A DNA stretch of 64,000 nt from Melieria omissa. Its lineage: Eukaryota > Arthropoda > Insecta > Diptera > Ulidiidae. Within the stretch, counting starts at the first letter, position 1; every line of letters begins with the position of its first letter. The stretch spans positions 45,467,264 to 45,531,263 of the forward strand of contig OZ020269.1 of assembly GCA_963971225.1 (NCBI GenBank), read 5' to 3'. Made by a program: the position numbers and the translations under genes. Below are positions 50,432-59,345 of this stretch, piece after piece. The notes under the pieces are model-generated. The model worked only from the letters and a program-made list of their open reading frames with translations. It did no database searches and had not been told where the DNA came from.

Positions 50432-50730
50432 ACATCGTTTTTCAAATTGCTCTCTAGAATTTCACACCGCCGCCGAATTGTGTGAAGACTTCTAAAATTG
50501 CCAGTGGAACGCCGTCATCGCCGCCTACAAGGGAAAGTTCCAGAAAATCATTTACAGAAATACCGCGGGTGCTCCGCACTGCATGTGTACAATATCGCGG
50601 GTGCTCCGCGCTGCATGTGTATAAACACATACATACATACATATAGTCGAAGGTTAACGGCAAGTATTTCCCGTTATTCGCCAACGGTCTATGCCTACTG
50701 AGATTTAAAATTGGTGTAAGTGAAATCTGA
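50432..50730 (+). other. Element H leader
   Basis: A noncoding leader of 300 bp with a duplicated CGCGGGTGCTCCGCGCTGCATGTG-type block (about 50565-50615) and a (CATA)n run. I found no TGG-type primer-binding site in the usual position after the LTR. Confidence 0.5.
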
Positions 50731-52626
50731 ATGTTCACAAGACAAAAAGCAAAGCAGCCAATTGCGCTGGCAGAGTCAAGCGAGTGTAGTTCAGATTCGG
50801 ATATGGTAGACGCAGTGGAAGATATGAGCAGAATTGAAGTAGAGGGTGCTTCAGCACAAACGCAAACCAACGCAACCAACAATCAGCTAGCTGCATTGGT
50901 TGCAAGCATCGCTTCTCTTAGGGATAGTGTGAACGAGTTGCGCAACGACGCTGGTCGCAGTCAGAAGGAAATACAGCAACTTCGACAAAAGATAGATGCC
51001 GGTACTACCGTTCCTGTTCAAATAAGTACATCACCGCCTGTCGATGTCCAGCCGTCGCTGCCGGCGCTGTCGCTGCCGGCGCTGACGTCTTCTAATACAG
51101 CATTGTTTACTGAAAATTCAGTGGTGAAACTGTACCCACTGCCAGCATTTGATGGCAATCCGGAAGATTGGCCATTGTTTGTAGTCAGTTATGAGAGCAC
51201 AACATCTGAGTTTAACTACAACAACAAACAAAATCTCATGCGATTGCAAAGGGCCCTGCAGGGTAATGCCAAGCGTGCAGTCTCATCTTTACTTATATAC
51301 CCGGATGATGTGCCGAAGGTGTTGCAAGAGTTGGAGTTTAATTATGGCCGTCCCGATTTGCTGATTCGATCGCAGTTGCAAAAGGTGCAGCAGTTTCCAG
51401 TCATGCATGATAGTCGTCTGGAGCAAATTTTGGACTTCGCTAACCGGGTACGAAACATCGTCGCCTTCTTTAAATCGGCAAAGTGCGCCCACCATCTTAT
51501 GAATCCGATGCTACTGGAGCAGTTGGTTTCCAAATTGCCAGCATCGAAGCAGTACGAGTGGAGCAAGCATGCGGCTAGTGTTGTACCGTTTCCTACAGTG
51601 GAATCGTTTTGCGACTGGATCAGTGATCTGGCCAAGGTGGTCTCGATAATGCCTGGAGTTGCCGAGTTGTCGTTGCGGGCTAGTCAACCAACGCAGCCGC
51701 AGCAGCGCCAATGTGCAGCACATTATAATGCCTATCGCCCAACAGCGCCACAGGGAACTACCACACGTCGAGTCCTTCATAACAACGAAATGTCGTCTAA
51801 TAGTCAACCACCAGTGGGTGTGTTGTGCAACCAGAATCACATGTTGCACGACTGCGCTCAGTTTAAGTCACACAATACGGCCGACAAATGGGCTGTGGTC
51901 AAACAGCATCGGCTTTGTTTTGGGTGCCTACGAAAGGGTCATAGCGTTACCAGCTGCCGCCGCAAGAAGGCTTGTGGCACCAACGGGTGCGAACGTGTAC
52001 ATCACCAATTGCTACATCAAGACGCCCAATCACCCCCAACACAGTTACCTGCCGAGAGGGAACACATTTTGAATTGCCAACAGGAAAATCAGTCCAGTCT
52101 GTTTAAGATTTTGCCTGTCACAGTGTCGGGCCCACTCGGTAGTCTGCCAGTGTACGCCATGTTCGACGAGGGATCCTCGGTATCACTGCTGGAAGAGAGG
52201 GTCGCCTCCCGGCTGGGGCTGAAAGGACATAACTCGCCCCTTACATTGCAGTGGTACGGAAGCAGCCAAACCACAGAAAAGTCACGGAAGGTGGCAGTCA
52301 ACATACAGGGGGCCAACTGTAGCCATAATTTCCCGCTGAAGAACGTGAGGACCATAAGTCGCCTAGATTTACCATCGCAGTCGTTTGCCAAAGACGTCCA
52401 CAGCCACTTAAAAATGCTGCCCATCCAGAACTATGTCAACGTTAAGCCAGTACTACTCCTAGGACTGGATAACTGTCACCTCAGTGTATCTAGCCAGACA
52501 GTCGAAGCCGGCCCCCAGCAGCCTATTGCCAATTTGACAAAACTGGGCTGGGTGGTGTTTGGTCCGTTGCAAAGTCGAGGTGCAGTCGACCCAAGAGTAT
52601 TGCACGTGCGTGAGGCACACACTTAA
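50731..52626 (+). CDS. gag: Element H gag and protease (BEL/Pao)
   Basis: 631 codons from ATG 50731. An acidic N-terminus, then a coiled-coil-like stretch (residues about 50-95), then the DUF1759 gag core (LPAFDGNPEDWPLFVVSYEST, RLQRALQGNAKRAV), two zinc regions (CNQNHMLHDCAQF; CFGCLRKGHSVTSC with a further C-x4-C) and the protease-like DUF1758 segment MFDEGSSVSLLE, the DEGS form common in BEL/Pao. The frame shifts by +1 near 52600 into pol, probably a lesion, because BEL/Pao normally use one ORF. It sits on the strand opposite to its host G. Confidence 0.9.
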   Translation: MFTRQKAKQPIALAESSECSSDSDMVDAVEDMSRIEVEGASAQTQTNATNNQLAALVASIASLRDSVNELRNDAGRSQKEIQQLRQKIDAGTTVPVQISTSPPVDVQPSLPALSLPALTSSNTALFTENSVVKLYPLPAFDGNPEDWPLFVVSYESTTSEFNYNNKQNLMRLQRALQGNAKRAVSSLLIYPDDVPKVLQELEFNYGRPDLLIRSQLQKVQQFPVMHDSRLEQILDFANRVRNIVAFFKSAKCAHHLMNPMLLEQLVSKLPASKQYEWSKHAASVVPFPTVESFCDWISDLAKVVSIMPGVAELSLRASQPTQPQQRQCAAHYNAYRPTAPQGTTTRRVLHNNEMSSNSQPPVGVLCNQNHMLHDCAQFKSHNTADKWAVVKQHRLCFGCLRKGHSVTSCRRKKACGTNGCERVHHQLLHQDAQSPPTQLPAEREHILNCQQENQSSLFKILPVTVSGPLGSLPVYAMFDEGSSVSLLEERVASRLGLKGHNSPLTLQWYGSSQTTEKSRKVAVNIQGANCSHNFPLKNVRTISRLDLPSQSFAKDVHSHLKMLPIQNYVNVKPVLLLGLDNCHLSVSSQTVEAGPQQPIANLTKLGWVVFGPLQSRGAVDPRVLHVREAHT

Positions 52627-54874
52627 GCAACTGAACCGCATAGTGGAGGAATACTTTTCGGTGGAAAGTTTTGGCGTGCGCAACACTGGCGTCACGTTGG
52701 AATCGGATGAGTCGCGCCAAGCTAGGAAGATAATGTTAGAAACGACCAAAAATCTCGGTCAGAGGTACGAAATCGGATTGCTGTGGCGGGATGAAAATGT
52801 CGTGCTGCCTTACAGTTACGCCATGGCTAAGCATCGACTACTGAGTCTGGAATCCCGGATGTCCAGGGATGCCACCTTTGCTAAGAATTACTGCCAAGAA
52901 ATCGCGAAGTATGTACAAAACGGCTACGCCAAGAAGCTGACTCAGGAAGAAGCTGATCTTTCGGGATCTAGGACGTGGTATTTACCCCACTTTGGAGTCG
53001 TCAATCCTCACAAGCCGGATAAGCTGCGCGTCGTTTTTGACGCAGCTGCCGCAGTAGACAATATCTCACTTAATTCTGTTTTGCTCAAAGGTCCGGAGCA
53101 TGCACAGCCGCTAATTACCATAATTCATAAATTTCGCCAAGGAGTTGTCGCCGTGGCTGGAGACATCCAGGAGATGTTTTCTCAAGTCCGCATCAGAGCG
53201 GATGATCAAGACTCGCAGCGATTCTTATGGAGAAGTGGTAACCCTGCCGAGCCTATAGCCGTGTACACCATGACTTCCATGATATTCGGCGCCATTTGTT
53301 CACCTTGCTGCGCCGAATACATCAAAAACACGAACGCTGCCAAATACCAGTCAACCATGCCTAAGGGGGCCCAAGCTGTTATTGCCAACACTTACGTCGA
53401 CGACTTGGTGATCAGTTATGATAGCAAAGAGGAGGCTCTGGATGTCACGCGTGAAGCCATACGCATAAATGCCGCCGCCGGATTTAAACTACGAAGATTT
53501 GTGTCAAACTGCAAGGAACTACAAGACCGGTTGAACGAGAATAGCGCTACGCACTGCAATAAAGTCGTCAACATGGAACGCCGGGCTACAGCGGAGAAAA
53601 TTCTTGGTATGTTCTGGAACACAGACACTGACGCCTTCGAATTCCATTTTCAGTTTCACAAAATTGCTCGGGATGTTTTGAGTTGCAACAGGTCACCCAC
53701 TAAGCGCGAGCTGCTAGCGATCGCCAAGTCCATCTACGATCCGTTTGGAGTATTGGCAAATATCACCATCTGCGTGAAGTTGATGATGCAGTCGCTGTGG
53801 AAACAGCAAGTAGGATGGGACGAACAATTGCCTCATCAACTAGAGCTGCAGTGGTTCGCGTGGTGGAAGTGCTTTCAGAAGGTGAAAGATCTCTCAATTC
53901 AACGCTGTTACTCCGAGTTGCTGCCGGAGGCCGACGAGATTCAGATGCACATCTTCGTTGATGCAAGTTCCAGTGCATACGCTGCTGTCGTCTATCTACG
54001 AGTCATAAAGGGAAACGCCGTCGACGTCGCCTTTGTATGTGCCAAGACCAGATGTGCACCAGTAAAGGGCATGACGGTGCCGCGTTTAGAACTACAAGCC
54101 GCCCTGCTGGGAGGCCGACTGGGGTCGTCAATTGAGATGTACCATGATTTCCGCATTGACAGTACCACATTTTGGAGCGACTCCAAAACGGTGATACTTT
54201 GGATACGCTCAACCACAAGAGAATATAAGCAGTTTGTAGGCTGTCGTATCGCCGAGATTCTGTCCACTACGTCACCGCAACAGTGGCGGTGGATACCAAC
54301 ATCGCTGAATGTGGCAGATGAAGCTACCCGTACCAGCTTGGCGCCTGAACTTCACGAAGGATCCCGATGGCTGAGGGGCCCGCCGTTTCTCTATGAAGAT
54401 GAATCTTACTGGCTACAGGAAACACAGCTGACGTCGGACCATTGCGCTGCAGAGGAGTCTGCGAAAATGCATATACTTCGTGCATACCCAGGGGAGTATC
54501 CCATAATTTTTACTAATTTTTCCTCGTACTTAAAGATGGTGAGAATTGTCGCTTGGATTTTGCGTTTCGCCAACAACGCCAAGTCCACGGGCCGCCAACA
54601 AGGAGTGCTGCAGGCGGCGGAGCTTACAGCATCCGAGAAAGTAATACTTCGTCAAGTCCAGCTAGAAGCGTTTGCCGAAGAAATTCATGCTCTTAAGGCC
54701 AAGAAGAGTATACCCAAATCCAGCAGCTTATACCCGCTTACACCATTTCTGGATGCCGACGGTCTGGTCAAAGTCAATGGCCAAATTGATGCCGCCTATT
54801 GCTTACCCGTGTCAGCTCGGCGTCCAACAATTCTGCCTACCAAGCATCACGTGACGCGCCTTATCATGGATTAG
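52559..54874 (+). pseudogene. pol: Element H pol: RT and RNase H, start of integrase
   Basis: Pao-type RT: RTWYLPHFGVVNPHKPDKLRVVFDAAA, AGDIQEMFSQVRI (first Asp present) and YVDDLVISYD near residue 278. RNase H: HIFVDASSSAYAA, FWSDSKTVILW and PTSLNVADEATR. Peptidase_A17 type layout. The frame ends at TAG 54872-54874 inside the integrase zinc finger. Upstream it overlaps the gag frame by 68 bases. The catalytic residues appear intact, so the two frame breaks are the main damage. Confidence 0.92.
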
Positions 54875-55972
54875 CACCATCGAAAGCGGCATCATCAAAA
54901 TGACTGCCTGACCATAAATGAGATGCGCCAAAGGTTTTGGGTGCCTAATGCTCGCACACTATTGAAGTCTGTCAAGAGGAGGTGCGCGGTGTGTATATTG
55001 ACTAACGCCAAGCCTGCTACGCCCTTGATGGTTCAGTTGCCTACCGATCGACTTACACCATTTGTCCGCCCGTTTTCCTACGCCGGAGTCGATTATTGTG
55101 GGCCGTTTTTTGTTGCTATTGGTCGCAGAAAGGAAAAACGTTGGGTGGCGTTGTTCACTTGCTTAACAACCCGCGCCATACACCTAGAAGTCGCAGCGGA
55201 CCTGTCAACCGATGCCTTCTTAATTTGCCTGCGCAACTTCGTTAATCGCAGAGGGGTGCCCATACGAATCCGGAGTGACAATGGCACAAATTTCATCGGG
55301 GCACAGAGACAGCTGAAACAGGAGGAGCGCTTGTTCGACCTCAACCGCATTGAGTCAAAACTAGCGCAAGACAACATTCAATGGGTGTTTAATTGCCCCG
55401 CTGACCCATCTGCAGGCGGTTGTTGGGAGCGCCTAGTGCAATGTGTCAAACGTTTGCTGCAACGAATTCTTAAAGATGAGGCCCCCCGATTGGAGACCTT
55501 TCAAAGCGTGTTGATTGAAGCAGAAAACATAATCAACAGCCGTCCTTTGACCGACATACCATTACAACCGCAAGAGGAAGAGCCGCTTACGCCAAACCAT
55601 TTTCTAGTTGGCTGCCTTAACTCCACACAGACACCGAGCCCGGATGGAGAAAGGTTGTGCCTCCGGAAGCAATGGAGAATCTCGCAGAATTTGAAGGACA
55701 GGCTGTGGAAAAGGTGGGTGTCAGAGTATTTGCCTCAGCTGCTTCGTAGGCCTAAGTGGAGAGAAGTAGCTACGCCGTTAAAGCCGGGGCAGTTGGTCAT
55801 TGTCTGCGATCCTGCCCTCCCGAGGAGCCAGTGGGAAAAGGGACGAATTACCGAAGTTATAGTTGCAAAGGATGGACAGGTCAGAAGCGCGGAGGTGCGG
55901 ACGAAACATGGGCTGATACGTCGACCAGCCAGAAAGCTAGCCGCTTTATATGTGAGTGAATCCCCTGAGTGA
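54875..55972 (+). pseudogene. Element H integrase
   Basis: It continues pol in the same frame after the single TAG. Zinc finger remainder (HHRKRHHQN...CAVCILTNAK), then the catalytic core GVDYCGPFF, RSDNGTNFIGA and GGCWERLVQCVKRLL (DDE), then a DUF5641-type C-terminus (WEKGRITEVI, RRPARKLAALY). Integrase joins element DNA to the target. It stops at 55970; a purine tract (GGGAGGTGGGA) and the 3' LTR follow. No env gene. Confidence 0.9.
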
Positions 55973-55978
55973 TTCACC

Positions 55979-55989
55979 GGGAGGTGGGA
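55979..55989 (+). promoter_or_regulatory. Element H polypurine tract
   Basis: GGGAGGTGGGA abuts the TGTTGCGG start of the 3' LTR. Confidence 0.75.
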
Positions 55990-56231
55990 TGTTGCGGCGA
56001 AATAGTATGTTGCGGCGAAATTTTACATTGATGTCTGCAACCCTGTTCAAGCTGAATGTATTCCGTTAAAGCACGCGCATTTTCATATTTGGAGTTGAAG
56101 TCGACTGCTGACGCTCGAAAGGAGCATATCAATTTGAAAACACAACGAACAAAACAAAGTCAAAGAAAGTGAAATAAAGCCTAAGCTATTTTTCATTTAA
56201 ATTGCCGTCTAATCATTTTTTGCCGTCTACA
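55990..56231 (+). repeat. Element H 3' LTR (242 bp)
   Basis: The partner of 50155-50431, lacking one repeat unit at each end; followed by the ATCAT duplication (56232-56236). Confidence 0.92.
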
Positions 56232-56236
56232 ATCAT

Positions 56237-56886
56237 CGATCCCTCTTCTATAGCAACGTCGAGCCGAAGACCCTGAAACTGAGGCACCACCCCGGAAATT
56301 GAGGGACTGGCCTGAGCGGTGGTGTCCTGCGCTCCTTGCCTGCTTAGGCCTGCCCAAACCTGGGCGCCTCCTGCTCCCCAGTAGCGTTAGTAGACCGCGC
56401 AGCCTGGGGTCCCGCTGCGCAGCCTAAGCGGTCATTGGATAACGACGTCAGCCAGCCCGCTCGCCCACTGTTTACCGTCGGTACTGGGATCCGACTCCTT
56501 ACACCGTAAAAGAGTCCTTATGGGAGCCCTCCAGAATGGTTTTGATGAAGGGGGTCGCCTTCCCCTGTGGCGTTTCTTTGACATCTATCACGCCACCAAA
56601 AGATGAGAAGAAAACAGCCGCTCCTAACATGGAGATCAGACGCTGACCAGGAAGCCGCTTACTGTGGGTCAGACGCTCCTGGATTTCCGCATCTCAAACT
56701 TCGCCAGCTGACAAGACAAGCTTCAACAGCCGCCCGGGGACCGCCCGGTCACCAGAAGCAACCTTCGTGAAGGCGTTGAGTCCACTTGGCCTGGTACCCA
56801 CAAGGATCGCAGCCGAAGATGTGGACCACGTCTACATCCGTGCAGTCAGGTGCTTTGCCTTGTAGATCCAAACCCTGATCCCCATA
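56237..56886 (-). other. Element G 5' UTR and first ORF1 codons
   Basis: GC-rich sequence between H and the G end point. On the minus strand the ORF1 frame is open just before the H insertion (GLRLDVAIEEGS). Farther upstream it has stops and looks like the 5' UTR with the internal promoter expected for this class. The end is fixed by the TTCATTAATA duplication at 56887-56896. Confidence 0.65.
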
Positions 56887-56896
56887 TTCATTAATA

Positions 56897-57060
56897 AGTA
56901 ATTAGTAAATTGAAATTCAAATTAATCGAATACCTTGAGATGCTTATGAAGACCTTCTGTGGAACTGCAGTGGAACAAGTGCAGAATAGCATACTCTCGT
57001 GAAAAATTAAAATTTGACTATAGAACTTGCTTTTGTGAATGTAACAAACTTAAAATTTTC
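56897..57060 (-). pseudogene. hAT transposase, N-terminal zinc-finger remnant
   Basis: Directly beyond the G target duplication. The minus strand encodes a decayed BED-type finger end (HCSSTEGLHKHLKVF), matching what should precede the 46018-46210 segment. So hAT sequence flanks G on both sides, 10.7 kb apart. Confidence 0.55.
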
Positions 57061-57540
57061 CTGAGAAAAAGCCTACCGAAGGCGTGGCACGGGGTCAAAG
57101 TTCAAAACTTTTATCCAAACTAACTCAGTCAATTTTCAATCGATTTATACGATATGGGTATCAAACGAAATTTTTTTTTTCATATCTTTATGATGTACCA
57201 CATTATATACTTAATATGTACAAGTAAAAAATTATAAGCAAAAAGTTATTTTTTTTTTTATAAAATTTACAAAACCCGATTTTTTTCTCGAAAAACCTAT
57301 ACTATAGCGTGTGGAATTCTCTTTTCAATGAAATATAAAAACATAAATTTTGGTTTTTTTTTCAATGCGTTTTTTAATTTTTTCTAAGTCGACTCCTGGT
57401 CCAAAACAATTTCGCAATCCCCTTTGTCATCATTTTCTGGCAATGAAGGCTGAAGGGGGTATCTCGTAAGCAATAACCTATCTATTATCAACTTAACTTC
57501 GGTTTCTTGACCTAAAGAATTTCTGCATTCAAGTACCTTT
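57061..57540. repeat. AT-rich repeat with left arm of an inverted repeat (57190-57365)
   Basis: 57190-57365 matches the reverse complement of 63775-64000 in order: GTACCACATTATATACTT, AAAAAATTATAAGCAAAAA, ACCCGATTTTTTTCTCGAAAAA and GGAATTCTCTTT-CAATGAAATATA. Upstream it has CAATCGATTTATACGATATGGG, which would fall beyond the right edge in the other arm. No ORF. Bases 57531-57540 (AAGTACCTTT) are the target duplication of E. Confidence 0.7.
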
Positions 57541-57893
57541 GGCTGGCAAAAATTCCTCCTCCAAACCCTCCACGTGGGTGCCGGCCGGTAATGGCTAAAC
57601 AGCTAACTTTAGTGATAACCAGCCAAGGGTTGAGTCTCGCTCGTGTGACCTCACTCTTCAATAGTGAAGATGCATGAGTTGTGGCTCCTTCCATAGGATC
57701 GAGGTAGGGGCCGGACCAAGGTGTAATACGACCCGTGCCGATGGTCAGCCTGGCTGGGGACCCTCACAAATAGCCCAGTCGCGAACGGAGTATCCGGATA
57801 CCTGGCGCCCTCCGGATTACATAGCCTTACCTGTGCATTGCGGATCTCTGCACAGGTGGACCACCCCTTCTCCGCCACTCGTGGGACTCAAAC
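57541..57893 (+). other. Element E 5' UTR
   Basis: It starts at the target duplication (AAGTACCTTT, 57531-57540 and 62992-63001) and runs to the ORF1 ATG. GC-richer than the flank, without an ORF. For this class it should hold the internal promoter; no clear motif is seen. Confidence 0.6.
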
Positions 57894-59345
57894 ATGGACA
57901 AATCAACAACAAAAACTACAACAAAACAAACTAACGCATATGGAAAGACGGAACCAGAGGCCGGCCCTCTCAAAAAGCCGGGGATGGGTGAAGCACGTAA
58001 GCCAGCGCCCACCGCCAATAAGGACGCATCCTTGGTTGATCAGAAGATCCAATGCCAAGGCTCTGTGTCCGCAAGTGTAAAAACTGACACAAGTGCCATA
58101 CCTGACCGCAGCAACACCATGGTTGCCAAAGCCGGACCTTCGTCCAGCAAAAGCAACAAACACGGTGAAGCTATGGGTGCAGAGGGCACGCGACATATAA
58201 AGGACTCAAAAATCCGCTATAGAGAGCGCCAGAGTGCCAAGCGCGTAATTGAACGGATACATAGTATCCCGGAAAACCGCAGGACTCAGCGCGAAAAAGC
58301 CTCCTTCACCTGGGCTACTGCCAGGTTAGAGGAGCTCGAAAACGCCTCGAACATCGAGACCGCAGCCAAACGACAGCGATCCACAGATGAGGAGGCTCCA
58401 CATGCCAAGAAAGTGCGCAGTTCACATAGAACGACAGCGTCCTACAGCGAGATCCTTAAGGATAGTCTCGTCATGGCAGTCGTTGACCGCTCTGACCCCG
58501 ACGGTAGCATATCCCCTACCAACTGGAAGCTGGTGGAGGATTTCCTAGCCGATATCTTCCTGGATGTCATAAAGGAGTATCCAGGCCCCGTGCCCACATA
58601 CCAAATGTGTGGCTGGCATCAAGGCCATGTAAAACTGGTCGCGTGCGCAGACAAGAGGGCTCTGGCTCTCTTTTGCTTGGCAATCTCCAGGACGGGAGAA
58701 ATCTGGCCGGGTGCCAAACTTGAAGTGGTGCCCAGGGAATCTATCCCCAGCAGACCTAGGACTAGAGCCTGGATCCCAATGAAACCCGCGGATCCGGCAA
58801 GAGTCCTCGAGACACTACAGCTGTCCAACCCGGCACTTCCCACGCACAATTGGAAAATCGCCAAACTGGAGGAGCTCAGGGGATCTCGTTGTGCCACCAT
58901 TATCGTGAACAAAGAATCCCTTGAGCACCTAGCGAAGTCCAATGGTGTTGTGGCCTTCGGGTTTGGACACATAAAATTAAAAGTGTACAAGAAGGATGAG
59001 CAAACCGTGACCAACGTAAGCACCGACTCTGGCGAAAGCGGCCCACAGGGGTTACTAGCCACGACCATTTCCGACGAAGGTGGCCTGCAGGGGCTGCCGG
59101 CCAGCACAACCAGCACACAAGAGGCGATGGACGACCAGCCATCTTCCCCTAAGCCGTTACGTCGCCTATCCCGAACAGTTTCGATCTCCTCTTCGGGATC
59201 GGATATGGCCACGGCTTTTGGGAACTTCTGGAGGGAGTCCGAGCTTCTCGAAACCGATGACGACCTTGACGCCACTGTGGTGGAAGCGAAGCTGAACGAA
59301 AAAGACCATGGTCCGAGTAGTTCAAGTAAACCTCCACCACTCTAA
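57894..59345 (+). CDS. Element E ORF1 (gag-like RNA-binding protein)
   Basis: 483 codons from ATG 57894 with no break. The N-terminal 130 residues are basic and low-complexity, followed by a charged helical part (RYRERQSAKRVIERIHSIPENRRTQREKASF). The conserved core AVVDRSDPDGSISPTNWKLVED to FGHIKLKVYKK (about residues 200-365) resembles DUF4780 and is shared with G ORF1. The C-terminus is Ser/Glu-rich. There is no CCHC knuckle, unlike I-factor or jockey gag. The protein is expected to coat element RNA. It overlaps ORF2 by 38 bases in another frame. Confidence 0.88.
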   Translation: MDKSTTKTTTKQTNAYGKTEPEAGPLKKPGMGEARKPAPTANKDASLVDQKIQCQGSVSASVKTDTSAIPDRSNTMVAKAGPSSSKSNKHGEAMGAEGTRHIKDSKIRYRERQSAKRVIERIHSIPENRRTQREKASFTWATARLEELENASNIETAAKRQRSTDEEAPHAKKVRSSHRTTASYSEILKDSLVMAVVDRSDPDGSISPTNWKLVEDFLADIFLDVIKEYPGPVPTYQMCGWHQGHVKLVACADKRALALFCLAISRTGEIWPGAKLEVVPRESIPSRPRTRAWIPMKPADPARVLETLQLSNPALPTHNWKIAKLEELRGSRCATIIVNKESLEHLAKSNGVVAFGFGHIKLKVYKKDEQTVTNVSTDSGESGPQGLLATTISDEGGLQGLPASTTSTQEAMDDQPSSPKPLRRLSRTVSISSSGSDMATAFGNFWRESELLETDDDLDATVVEAKLNEKDHGPSSSSKPPPL

